This document shows positions 1-11,843 of a stretch of 64,000 nucleotides of DNA, piece by piece. The notes below the pieces were generated by a model. The model ran no database searches. It saw only the letters and a list, made by a program, of their open reading frames with translations, and was not told the DNA's origin. The DNA comes from Stemphylium vesicarium (taxonomy: Eukaryota > Ascomycota > Dothideomycetes > Pleosporales > Pleosporaceae), in NCBI GenBank assembly GCA_004380135.1, contig QXCR01000019.1:124001-188000 (forward strand). Direction: 5' to 3'. The translations under genes were made by a program, and so were the position numbers. Every line of letters starts with the position of its first letter. The stretch's first letter is position 1.

Positions 1-663
1 CATCGTCGCGCAGCAAATGGTTCCGTACGACGTGATGCGACTGCTTCGCTTGTAGACGTTGTTTGCTAGTCGATTGTCGGCGGCTGGACACATTTGGCGA
101 GGCGGACACCATCGCTGCCCCGAAACTTCGCTTTCGATTTCCAAATGTGTACATCTTGATTTGTGTGCATTGCCTATGTAGGAAACTGGCAATGTCCGAC
201 GACGGGCGAGGCGTGGTCGCCTTGCGATACCAATACGAAGACATGTGGGTACAGAGATTATGCAAGGTTCCATATGATCCTAGTACCCTTGCACGGCATG
301 TGTGTAGAGACAGGCCTGCGATAGCATGCATACAACCAGAGCGGGAGAGGGTTTTTGAACGATAAACATGGATTAAATCTTGATAGTACAGTTTTGGTCT
401 TGCCTTGTTTGTAAGAAAAATTGTTGATGCACTTTGCAAAGCTGACCCCCAACAAAGAGATGCCCCAAGCGCCTCTACCATGCCAGTGAGAAAAGAGGGA
501 AAAACGTCTAATGTGCCCATGATCCATCAATTACACTAGTGGGGAAAGAAAAAAACAAGTCAAGGCCGTTGGATAGTCTGAAAGGGAAACGGGCAGATGT
601 GGACGTCCCCCCCCCCCCGGATATTAAAAATAGTGGAAAAACACAGGATGGCAGATGCGGGCT
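1..663. other. Non-coding flank, 3' of the GH16 gene
   Basis: No open frame here looks like a protein. The stretch ends at the stop codon of the GH16 gene on the minus strand and probably holds its 3' UTR. A run of 12 cytosines lies at 607-618. Nothing else is recognisable. Confidence 0.6.
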
Positions 664-2326
664 TTAGCACTTGCCGTCCTGCCACATCTTGACAGACCTG
701 ACAGTCATGCCGCGCTCATTGCCCTCGCCCCAGGTTGGGAGCCACTCATCCTTAGCTGCGGAAAAAGTTAGTCGCTCGTCTTGATGATTGGAATGTGCAG
801 GATGACACGTACCATTCCAAAAGTCTCGGCCTGCAAAGTCACTGCCATCAACCCATGGCTTATTGCCCTCGCCGTCAAAGAACCAGCCGTTCTGCGCGCC
901 GACAGCAACGTTCAGGATGAGGTAGAAACTCTGGTCGAATGGCGCATTGTGGCCGCCCCCGACCCAGGGGTTCTCCACGAGCGTGCCGTTGCTGGTCGTC
1001 ATGCCATTGAATTTTCCCTTGTTCCAGAAGGTATCCTTCTTGTGGGTCTTGAAGTACATGACCTGCTTGAGACGGTTGTCAAGGTAGAGGAAAATGTAGT
1101 CTTCGGTCCACATGAGACCGAAAGTGTGCCAGCTGGAAGCGAAGTCTGTACGGCGGACAAAGTTGGTACCGTGAGTGTTGATGTAGCCATCGGCCTGGTA
1201 GTTAGGACCCCAGTGAAGAGTGGAAGAAACAAAGTCGCGACCTTCAGGGTACTTGTAGTTGTTTCCACGGAACTCAGCGATATCGATTTCTCCGCTGCGG
1301 GGCCATTCGCCGTATACATCGTCCTGTGGCATCATCCCTATACATTCTTATTAATGGTTGCTCGTATAGTTGTGTGGGTAAGGCGATTGACGTACAAATA
1401 GCAGGCCATAGCCAGTCTCCTTTTGCAGTCTTGGCAACAACCTCGACACGGCCGTACTTGATAGTCTTCTTTCCCTTGGTGGTCAGGCGTGCGGAACGGA
1501 CAGGAGGGATAATGATTCCAGTAGTCGCGTTGGAACGGACACCGCAAGATTTGTAATCAGACGATGTGCAAGAACCGTCACCATCGGCTTTGGTGATATT
1601 GAGTGTGTAGCCGTTGACGAGCTGCTCCGGCGTGATCTTGGTAGATTCGGTCGTGAGAGTGGGGACAATGTGGAGACCCTCATCGTCGACGAAGCTGTTC
1701 TTTGGGTCGTCGGTTGTCCAGTCGAACTCTCCATTACCGAAATTGCCAGTCTGAAGCGCGATATTAGTATGTAGTGGCCTTGATATAATGAAAATGCCAT
1801 ACCTGAATCTCGTGGCCCCAGTTTGCAGGATCAATCTTCTCAAAGTTGTCGTCCATGATGAGACACTGGTCGGGCAAGTGCGCCTCTTGAACGCCGGTAT
1901 ACATGATGTAACCCGAGACAGCAAACCCAATAAAGATCAGGCCAAGTGTAATCCAGTTGCCGACCTTGGTCTTTTTCATTCTTGGATCGTCTTTCCATGG
2001 CAGTTCGCGGCTAGGATACTGGTCAGTTGGGTCAAGAGATGAAGAGATGAAGATGGCCTGTGATCAACGTACTCTCCTCGTAACCTATAGCTCTTGAATG
2101 GCCGTGGTTGTTTCCGAATCTCGGCATTGCTGACTTGGTTCTGGTACATGGGGCCAAATGAGAGGTTGGAAGGATTCCTGGGAATGTGGTTGCCGGTCGC
2201 CATGGCTTCGGTATGTCTTTGTGACATACTGGGAGGGAGACCTGGAACATCTTGGGAATAGGATTGAGGCGTAGAAGTCGTGTCCTCCTCCGGGGCCTTC
2301 TTGTTACGCCTGAAGAAGGAAGGCAT
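664..2326 (-). CDS. Membrane-anchored GH16 family glycosidase (glucanase-like)
   Basis: Five exons on the minus strand: 2326-2073, 2010-1803, 1750-1396, 1337-813 and 755-664, giving 477 aa. The N-terminus (about 115 aa) is polar and cytosolic-looking. One membrane span follows (about residues 116-138, GLIFIGFAVSGYIMY), so this is a type II membrane protein. The rest is a GH16 (laminarinase-type) domain with the catalytic signature GEIDIAEF, which contains the ExDxxE nucleophile and acid/base pair. The family cleaves or remodels beta-1,3- or mixed-linked glucans; cell-wall or extracellular glucan as substrate is inferred. The intron at 756-812 is in frame and stop-free. It was called because its signals are strong (GTACGT, CTAAC, CCGCAG) and because removing it restores the expected FWNAKDEWLP reading. 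The start is the first ATG of the frame. Confidence 0.88.
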
Positions 2327-4641
2327 ATTTGTGTAATGACACGGTAACGAACGTTGAATGCGGAATGCAGAAAAATCTCAAGTGTTCAGCGTACCGGGCA
2401 AGGTTGTTTATTGCGTTACGCGACCTCAAGTAAGGAGATTTGACAAACGACAAAGGCTGACGCAGGGGACGTTGTTGAGGGCTGAAGTATCGATACCACC
2501 AGCCGAGCGAGCGCCGCGCTGACTCTTGCGGCACGAAATCGATAGTAGACTGGACCGTCGTCGGCAAGAGCGAAGTCTGACGGCCTCACAAGTCTAGATT
2601 TAGAACGTTCAACACGTCCCCACGCACAATTGCTGTACTCGACATGGAGGGTTCTGCAGGTGCAAGGGGCAGGTAGTGGACAGTAGGCTTCAGACGAGTG
2701 GCCGGAGAGGCCTTAGGAATAGTGCACAGTAGTGTGGAAGCGACTAGCGTTCTTTTAGACGCAGGTACGTCGAAGGCTCTGAGATAAGCACGCGGCTAGT
2801 GTGACAGCCCTGCAGTCACTGTCCCAGGATGCGAAGCCACCACAGACTAGCGAGGCGGAAAAAGGTGCACCGCCCGTGCTAGACTCGAGGCTTAACGTCG
2901 ATGATGGGGCGTAGGAGTCGGACGCCACGGCACATCAATCCATGGTTCGTGCCCAGAGTTAGCGCCCGGCCGATCTCCTCACAACTCTGCGCGATTCATT
3001 CTGCGTCTTCCCCCTTGAAGTCGATCGGAAACGGTGGACCTGGAGATGCACTTTTGTTAAAGATGCTGGGACCGACTTTAGGTCGGCGTGTCAGCCTGGA
3101 TATCGCTTGTCGACCTGCATGATTTCGATACTGTACCCTTCTCCTCCGTATCTGCAGGTTGTTGGCTAAATCCTGCACCTCGGCCGGCTGGCCCATTGTT
3201 GGCAATCGACTTATCGGAGACCGGTTAAACAGCGCGCTATCGCAGATGGTGCGTCGCACTTGAAAAGCTCCACCATCACGTCCAAACTTTGTCGACTAGT
3301 ATCTGGACTGACTCAGAGTAGCCAAGCTGGGCATGGCGTCATGCAGCAAACTTAAAGATTGAGGCAGAAAACCTGCGACGTGTGGCTGCTCGGTGGCGAG
3401 CTGCTTCATGTGCTGTACGAGGAGGAACCGATATAGGCAAGATACCAGCTAATCTTTGCGGGAAAATCCGCAAGGGTGCTTATCGCAGGGGGCGGGTAAC
3501 AAAGCACAGGGGCATCATTGGCATGTTGGAGGTGTTGATGGAACCAGACCGCAAACCTGAGCATCTGGGAGAAACAATTTGCAGGGTCTCATACCTTCTC
3601 CACGGAAGCATGGTGGTGTAGATTCGCTCTTGTGAAAAGATCCACATGCAAGGCCATGGTCCGCTGTTGGCCTGCAGAACGGTCACTTGCCTTGCGGCGC
3701 GGGCGCTGGTCACCTCGGACGGTTTTGGACACCAGATTCCCGGATCGGAGCTCGCAAGGGTATAGAGTGGTTCCACTTTCAACCATCCCTTAGTCGCGGT
3801 ACCGCTTGAGGCTGGCTGGCCAGCCGCGCTACGTGAAGCTGAGGGCGCCAACCCTTGAGGACAGTGATTTCTCCTCGTCGGGTCAAACGTCCAAAGTGGC
3901 GCGCGCCCAGTATAGCAGCGGCTAGGCTGAATAGTGCCATCAGTTCCACTTGGCTCAGGCACAAGCGTCAGAGATACCATAACGCAATACTCAAATACAC
4001 CTCCTTTTGATTGCGATCTCGATGATGACGGATAGTTTCATCGTGTTGCACCGGCGAAACACATGTTCGCTGCCTTGGAGTAAGATTGCTACCAACAAAA
4101 CATGGAGACCCAACTGGCGGGAGAGCGACCGGGGCGTGCGCCGCAAGCAGTATCAATACTTGTCAGGATCGTTAGGCGCAGATAGTGGCCTGCAATTCCG
4201 CCGATTCTGGATTGTCCTCTCTGCACGATAGCGTTTGTGACAGACGCAGTGACCTCCTTCGGCATCTTCGCGTAGAGAATCTTGTTGAGATTCGAGCGTG
4301 CTAGACCAGGGGGGTCGCCGAACATTCAATAGTGTGTAGCATCAGTGTATCTTCGACCTGGTCGCTACGGGCTGGAGCGGGCCCACCGTCGCGTAGTCGG
4401 AAGGAATTGTGTAGACACTACCAACTGTGCCGCGTTGATAACCTCTGCTCTTCGACCGCTTGAGTTTGTTTTCAGTTTCTTCACTCTCACAACTTTGTCG
4501 ATCGTCGCAGGGCTCCTTGCCCATTCCTTCGTTTCTTGGCTCCGCCTATCATATCTTTCTTTAGGCTGCATCTTGAGCCTTTTCCTATCGCTTAGCAACA
4601 CTCCCCAATTACCCATACCTGCCTACCATAATTATTAAGAC
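2327..4641. promoter_or_regulatory. 2.3-kb divergent intergenic region, GH16 / GT2
   Basis: This lies between the two divergent start codons and must hold the upstream regions of both the GH16 gene (minus) and the GT2 gene (plus). The open frames here, including one of 166 codons at 3480-3980 on the minus strand, lack recognisable protein motifs and exon signals. A CT-rich pyrimidine stretch at about 4540-4600 lies shortly upstream of the GT2 start, as is common in fungal promoters. Confidence 0.5.
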
Positions 4642-7518
4642 ATGTCCAACATGTCTTCCGCCACCCCATCCCACGATGGGGATCGTCCCGTCATCCCGTC
4701 GAGTAGGCAGTCGCTGAGTGATAGCATCAGCGGCTCGCGCTACTCGACAGTGCCCCAAACACCCAATGGCCGACCCCCTCTACCACGGCCTTTGACCATG
4801 AAGATTGATGAAGACTCAAGATACCGTGCTGTGAGTATCTACCCCAGTATCAGATAGGACCTGTCTGACCCCTTCCAGATCATCAAGCATCTCTACGCAA
4901 AGGCATGCTCCATGCGCTGGATGACTTCCGGTGCTCTCGCACCTGGTTCCTGCGAAGGTGTTTTGATCCGTAAGGGTCAAGGACAGTATGTCTCCGAACC
5001 TGTGGCTGCCAACAACGACCTCGTCTGCGCAGTCAAGAGAATCAACCCTGGTGTAGCCCTCACCATGAGCACCGATGGTACCCAGGCCATCTTCGATGTT
5101 CTCGAGCCCTTTGAAACAGAGTTGATGTTCCAGAACGGTTCCCAGATACAAATTTTCGAGTCCATGGCAGAAGTCGCTACTTCTAGCACAATTCGCAAGT
5201 TCCAGTACGCCGCCCTTATCCGCCAAGAGAGACTACTGCTCGTATGGCACGACGACCTTGGTGCCATTCTCTCGCAGGCCATGGAGGTGGAGTCAAGGAT
5301 CCTGGCATTAGTCTGGGGTACATCCAAAAATCCCTTCAGCGGTTTCGATAGCGCTATCCAATCCAGTGCCAACTCCACCCTTGGAGGCTCTACCGTAGAC
5401 TTCGACATGGCTGGTAAGAAGGAAGATGTTGAGATCGTTGCCGAAGAGGTTGACGGTGACCTCGAGCGGGCCGAAGGTCCCAAGGAGTCGCTCGCTCGTC
5501 CTCTCATATTCACCAGCTCCATGTTCATTGGTCTCGCTATGCTCTTGGTCATCATCCTTGTCGTTGGGCTTGGTAACAAAGCCATTATCCTCCAGACCCT
5601 GGTCGATGGCTTCTACCCTCGTATCGCCCTCGTCCTAACCGAACCTCTCTGGATGGGCTTGGGTCTCTTCCTGGTCGTTACCCTTACGGGTAATATCTTT
5701 GAAGTGTTCGGTCCCGTCACTGGTATCAAGACCAACAGCCGCTTCCATTCCGCCATCAAGCCCAGCCTCGCTCAAGCTCGCGCCGCTGGCTTTACCCCGT
5801 CGGCCATCACCATCCAAATGCCCATCTACACTGAGTCACTAGAAGGTGTCGTCAAGCCCACCGTCGCCAGTTTGCAAGCTGCCATCTCTCACTACGAGTC
5901 TCGTGGCGGAACCGCACGCATCTTTATCAACGATGATGGTATGGCTGTCCGATCAGAGGAGGACAACGAGAAGTTCCTGCGTTTCTACGAGAACAATAAC
6001 ATCGGATGGGTCTCGCGTCCTAAGCACAACCACGAAGGCTTCGTCCGCCGCGGAAAGTTCAAGAAAGCCTCAAACATGAACTTTGCCCTCAACATCTCCA
6101 ACCGCGTAGAGGATGTTCTCCAAGAACTAGTTGACAGTCGCTTCGGCAGTGGCAATGTCTCTATCACCGAAGAGGAAGAGCTTGCGCTCTACCATGAAGC
6201 ACTTGACAAGGTCCTCACTGCTGACCCTCGCGCAAAGGCTGGTGGCAACATTCGCATGGGCGAAATCATCCTTATTGTCGACTCCGATACTATCGTCCCT
6301 GAAGACTGCCTCATGTACGGTTCCGCCGAAATGTTCCTTTCGCCCGAAGTCGCCATCGTCCAGCATGCCACTGGTGTTATGCAAGTCTCCTGGGATTACT
6401 TCGAGAACGGTATCACCTTCTTCACCAACCTTGTCTACACATCGATTCGTTTCGCTGTCGGGTGCGGCGAGGTCGCTCCGTTCGTCGGTCATAATGCCTT
6501 CTTGCGCTGGCAGGCCGTCCAGTCAGTCGGTAACCCTCCCGAGGATGATGGCTACATCTGCTTCTGGTCTGAAAGCCATGTGTCCGAGGACTTTGATATC
6601 GCACTTCGTCTCCAAATCGCTGGTAACATTGTCCGACTAGCCAGTTACCACGGCCGTGGTTTCAAAGAGGGTGTATCGCTTTCCATATTCGACGAGCTGG
6701 ACCGATGGGAGAAGTACGCGTATGGCTGCAACGAGCTCGTTTTCAACCCAGTCCACACCTGGCTATGGAAGAGTCCCCTGACCAAGCTATTCCGTACCTT
6801 CCTCTGGTCCAACATCCAGTTGTCTTCCAAGATCTCCATCTGCAGTTACATCTTCTCGTACTATGCTTTGGGCTCGGCCGTGCCTCTTGGTGCTCTTAAC
6901 TACTTCCTCGTCGGTTGGCTCAACGGTGATCTTGACAAGTACTATGTCGAATCCTGGAAGGGTGAGTCAATGCCCCATCTCGAAATTGGCCAATTGCTAA
7001 CATTATCCAGTGCTCATCGTCTTGCTTGTCGTCTTTAACGGCATGTCCAATGTCTGCTTCGCCATCATGCGCTACCGTATCGGCGAAGGCAGTCTCCTCG
7101 GTTCCTTCTTCGAGAACATCAAATGGCTGCCTTTCTTCATGGTCTTCTTCGGCGGTGTCTCGTTCCATATCCTGCTCGCCCTCTGCTCGCATATGTTCTG
7201 CATCGACATGAACTGGGGTGCCACAGCCAAGGAAAAGGACAACTCCAACTTCTTCGCAGAACTGCCCAAGATCTGGAAGCGCTTCAAGTGGATGTACCTT
7301 TTCATGGTTTGCATGATCGGTGGAATGATATACCTCGGAAACTTTGCTCCTCACGGCTGGGAGATCGACAGTTTGACTGCCGTCACACCGTAAGCACTAC
7401 CTCTTGCTCTCCCTTGCTCAACTCATTACTAACTCCGCACAGTTGGGCCCTCAGCGTGTCTATGCATTGCCTGCTGCCGATTGTACTAAACCCCTCATTG
7501 ACGGTGTTCAACTACTGA
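4642..7518 (+). CDS. Membrane glycosyltransferase family 2 (polysaccharide synthase-like)
   Basis: Four exons (4642-4830, 4879-6961, 7011-7389, 7443-7518) encode 908 aa. A cytosolic N-terminal region of about 265 aa is followed by two membrane spans (about 270-295 and 314-337). Then comes a processive GT2 domain with a DDG motif (about 414), DSD (about 530), SEDFD (about 632) and a DRW motif (about 671) at the place of the usual QxxRW. About five membrane spans close the protein (716-905). The layout is that of synthases which polymerise a sugar and export it through the membrane; the product cannot be read from sequence. It resembles the fungal GT2 described as needed for surface hyphal growth in Zymoseptoria and Fusarium, from memory and not checked. 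The final exon is 76 nt and supplies the last span. Confidence 0.88.
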
Positions 7519-9294
7519 GTATGTCTCATGACTCGTCGGGTTTTCTTTTGGTCGGTCAAGTGGTTGCGGCGTTGGAAATTGGAAGCCAGTTGGCACCATG
7601 GGTCAGGATACATAGAGCGGGTCATCGCATCCAAAAGGGCGTTGTTCCCCCCTCGCTGGCGTTACTCATAGAGTCTCAAGACCTTGTTCAGAGGTTAATT
7701 TCTAATTCATTTGTTATGATAAAGATTGTCCTCGTACCCGTAGCCCAGGCCTCACCCCGCGCGTGCCTGGTTGTCATCCAACTGCCACCCCGATACCAAG
7801 GCAGAGGTGTCGCACACATTCTGCACGATTTTTCCATATCGCAAAGGGTCGAAGATGGGGTTGCGGTTGATGCAGGGCACTTGCAGTCTATGTGGTGGTA
7901 GAAACTGGGAGTGTAGCGCACTTGAGATGTGAGCTTGAGACGGCAAGCACGGGACGGTCGGGGCTGGCTGAAGAAGCAACCACCACCGCGCACACCCGTC
8001 CATACACCTACACTCGCCGGCTCCATCATCGTCATTCATACTCTTACAATCAGCCACTTGGGCGTAATGCCGTGAGACTAGATTTTTTCACGCCCACTGA
8101 TAGGCTGGCTGAAGCGAATTCGGTGTCTAGAGCGGCACCTCAACACAAGAACCGTGGACGCCTTCAGCTTCAGTCCTCGGTCTAGGCGCCTTTCGCGCTC
8201 ATCGCAGACATCTGATTTGAGGACGCAGATAATTCATCACGGTATTTCCTAAGAGAGAAGTTAATTGCGCCCTCCATCCATGGTACTGCCGATCTACATC
8301 AGAGCAGCGCAAGGTTGGGTGAGCTCGTCAGCTGAGGTGTGCACCTTGCTGAACCCACGCGTCTCAAGCCAAGCGTAGTCAGCTCAGAGGTATTTGCACC
8401 AAGACCCTCACTTCCTTCGAGTGATAGCCTTACAGTCATGTTAGTCGTATACGATGACGCAAGTTCTCTAGGGGCTTTCGACGAACGGGTGCGAATACCG
8501 CATGAGTCTAGTAAGAGCTCGAGTCGGCAGATTTGCTGCGAGCCTCGGGGATGCAGGCGACTCACGGCCTCTGCAAGAAATATGTCAAGATAAGGCGTAC
8601 AAGCTCAATCTCGAGCTCTACGGACTGCGACTTCCCTTGGCCCTTACCACGACCAAACACATCTATCCTCTCAAATCTGAAGCCGGCATTGCTAGGTACG
8701 AATTAATTAGGACGACTTATCGCTGCTATGGTAACAAGCAATGTATACGAGTTTTACTTTCAGAGGAGAGGGCACTGAGATCCGCAGAGCCCTAGGTTCG
8801 CAGATGGATTGAATTGGTGCGTTTGATGGTCACACGTTCTCGGCCTGTGGAGCGACAGGGAACAACAAGCGTGTTGTCGTGCCTGCACTATTCCTTGGGG
8901 CGGAAATTGAAACTCGAACATGATTTCCAACTCGTTACATTCAAACCATCTGGTTCTTGACTATCGTGGGTGCGAGAGCTCGTGAATTGACTCTACATGG
9001 CTGCATCGTCTGGAAGAAAGAAGAAGCTCGACATGCGATTGCTCTCACGAACATGCGTTCAGAATATGTGGGCTCGCGTGAGCACCCGCAATGGAGTCTC
9101 TGCAGTGCTGGCGGGTATTCATTGGATCGGATGAATCCTTCCATGCAACGTATATGTTGAGATGCGGCGCAACGTCACGTAGTGTATGCGCTCTTTCTGT
9201 CTCTTACAGTCTGCCAACACCAGGGGCATAAGGCAAGAACTCACTCTGTGCCATCTGCGCTGTCTTCATCTTCGCGAGAACGAATCCAACGGCC
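7519..9294. other. Intergenic, no gene recognised
   Basis: About 1.8 kb between the GT2 gene and the first HET-domain gene. Short open frames on both strands look random, with no domain motif and no consistent exon borders. It presumably holds the GT2 3' UTR and the HET gene promoter. Confidence 0.5.
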
Positions 9295-11510
9295 ATGTCG
9301 CGAAAAGACTCGCTCGTTTACAACCCTGGTCACACCGAAAACCAAGCCACCACCGAGAGAACCACTTCTTTTTGCTTCGAGTGTCGTGAGAAACTTCTAT
9401 CTTGGGGCGCTTTTGAACGAAATGTCATAAGCTTCCATCGGGATATTGACGAGCTGATAGACTGCGGCAAGCAGTGTGAGCTGTGCAAATATATTTGCAG
9501 CCTCTTTGGAATACACCAGCTGGAAGATTACCTTGCGCGAGCCATTGAATACAACAATAAACCAGCGGAGCCTCTCGGACCAGATGCTGCTAACACGATT
9601 GTTTATCACAATGACGGACACAAAAGCTTACTTCTGCTTTCCCGGGACCCGAAAACCATGCCGACAGTGGACATCAGATATGACGTTCGAAATTCGTTCC
9701 TAGATTCGCATGGCCATTTGGACCATGTCACTATACAGGTCATCCCCTGTCATCATGTTACCAAGCGGGATGATAGAAGAGCCTTTCTTCTTTACACAGA
9801 AGCCGGTACTCTTCCAATGTCTTCTTTCATCAAATATCAAGTGGGTAGTTCTAATACCCTATAGGGAGAGCCTTTCGTCGGTCTATCTGGAGCGACAAAG
9901 ACCCAACTAATCTCCGAGCACGAAGCGCAACGATACGTGAATGGCTTACAGAGTGTGAGACCTACCATCCTGGATGCTGGAAGCCTCCGACCCCAGAGGG
10001 TCCGTTGGCAGCACGCGTTCTCGTCATACAAAAGCAAGGAACCGAACGCTACTCGATTAAACTCTTTCCAACCCAAGGAATCGACTTACATAATGAGCCC
10101 CATGTCGTTCTGAGCCATGTTTGGGGTGGTATAGACTTGCCGTGTAAAACCACGAGTAAGAACATAGCTCAATACCATGATGTCGGCATCATTTTCGAGG
10201 ATCTGCCCAAGACTTTCCAGGATGCTGTCCGCACTACTGCATCCCTAGATTTCCAATATCTTTGGGTGGACAGTCTTTGTATAATCCAAGATGATGGAGA
10301 AGACTGGGCACGCGAGAGCGCAAAAATGGCAGCAATCTTTCGCGCTGGTACCATTACCCTCTCTGCAAGTAGCGCCAGCAATGGCCATGGGGGCTGCGGG
10401 TTGTCCCCAGATTTTTCACCAGTGACGCGGTTTTGCGGCACTGGAAGTGAAGGCTTTGACTTTGCCGTCAGGGAAACAGTCGTACTTGGTAAAGGGTCGA
10501 CCGATATCCTCAAAGACCAGTTGTGGAATGCGCCAGTCAATAGGCGAGCGTGGATACTGCAAGAGAAGATGCTGTCACGAAGGATAGTACACGCTACCTA
10601 CTCCCAGTTTGTGTGGCAATGCAACATTTTTACAGAAAGCGAAGATGGTACAATATATGACCAGAAAGCACCCGGGTCTGTGGGTACAAAACAGCGCAAT
10701 GTATACCAGGGTCGCTTACAAGGCACGAGCGATGCGGATGTCGAGCAGGACGCTTATGAATTTGATTGGCGCTGGTGGAAATGCGCAGCAGAGTACTCGA
10801 GTCGCTCACTTACTGTTGCGAGCGATCAATACGCCGCCCTGGCCGGTGTCGTACAGCTTCAGCAAGAGCTTTCCGGCGATCGACCCGTTGTTGGTCTGTG
10901 GGAACGTCACTTAACACTTCACCTGGCATGGGAAGTGCTGCGCAACCCTCGCGAACATACTACGCCATTATTGGATTTGGTTGATCGGCGACCGAGCTGG
11001 ACGTGGATGTCGTTCCGTCATGGCAGTGTCAAGGTTTTGCCATCGGTGCGGTGGAGCCATCTTTCGAAAGACGAATCGACGACAGGAGACTTGGGTATCG
11101 TGTACCAAGCACAAGTGCTGAGCACCAACATCAAATGGAGCGGGCAGCCTCTGACGTCCGACCCAAGTGGCAGCACTATCTGCATCCGTGGTATCATGCG
11201 TCGCATGCCAAAGCCCAAGCCGGTACGATGGGGTGTACGCAGTCCGTTGCACCTTGATCCAGACGTTGCTGAACCAAGCGGCGGGCATGGCGAATATGAC
11301 ACACTTGCTCTTTTCGCCTATGTTCGCAGCGCGGCTCTGACGAATCAACCGCCTGTTGTGACAACCGTTTACTTGATTGTCCAAACACTGGAGGCGCAAG
11401 GCAAAGACATGTATACGCGCATCGGTAGAATGCAATTGACGGAGGACTTTGATATGAGCGACACCAACCATCTGCCCGAAGGCGTTGGGAAGGTCATCAC
11501 ACTTGTATAG
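9295..11510 (+). CDS. HET-domain protein (incompatibility family), het-c neighbour
   Basis: Two exons (9295-9805 and 9865-11510), 718 aa. The N-terminal part has a CxxC..CxxC pattern (CFEC, CELCKYIC) typical of these proteins. It is followed by the pre-domain segment IREWLTECETYH. The HET domain begins with LSHVWGG (about 252), continues with YLWVDSLCIIQDD (about 302) and MAAIFRAGTITLSAS, and ends with RAWILQEK (about 398). About 320 further residues of variable sequence follow. HET domains trigger cell death or growth arrest when incompatible alleles meet in a fused cell. The intron was placed by reading frame: the more obvious GTGGGT donor at 9841 would give a 24-nt intron, so the GTACTC donor at 9806 was used (59 nt, phase 1). 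The gene ends 334 bp before het-c on the same strand. N. crassa pin-c is a HET gene linked to het-c; orthology is not established. Confidence 0.85.
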
Positions 11511-11843
11511 GTTGGTGGTCAAGGACACCACGTTTGGTAAATATTTGGTATGCACCACGAGGCAGATGTGTAGCAAGGCTTTTGGCGCATGTGTTGAGAT
11601 GAATTGGTCGAGCAGCTGCTCCCGGGCGATCAGCCGGGCGTCGGTGTGGCTGATGGACCCTTCTACGTCAGCCCCAGGGCTTTTGGCGGGGCAGCTCGAG
11701 CAAGATCGGAGCTGAAACATGCGCTAGCAGCAATCACATAGACATAGTACCCCTCTACCCCATTCCTTCTACCTCTTCTGTAACCTCGCTCATACTGAGC
11801 TTTTTCTGATTACGTTCAAGAGCAATTCGAATTCAGTAACGTC
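11511..11843 (+). promoter_or_regulatory. 333-bp spacer upstream of het-c
   Basis: The only space between the HET gene stop and the het-c start. It must contain the HET 3' end and the het-c promoter. A pyrimidine-rich tract at about 11754-11790 precedes the start. No further element is identifiable by eye. Confidence 0.45.

Noticed and set aside
3480..3980. 166-codon open frame on the minus strand between the GH16 and GT2 genes
   Set aside because: No domain, signal peptide or splice context; composition is like random GC-balanced DNA. Not called.
9841..9864. 24-nt intron (GTGGGT to CTATAG) in the first HET gene
   Set aside because: Too short for a spliceosomal intron and it joins the wrong frame. 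The donor at 9806 gives 59 nt and the conserved IREWLTEC frame.
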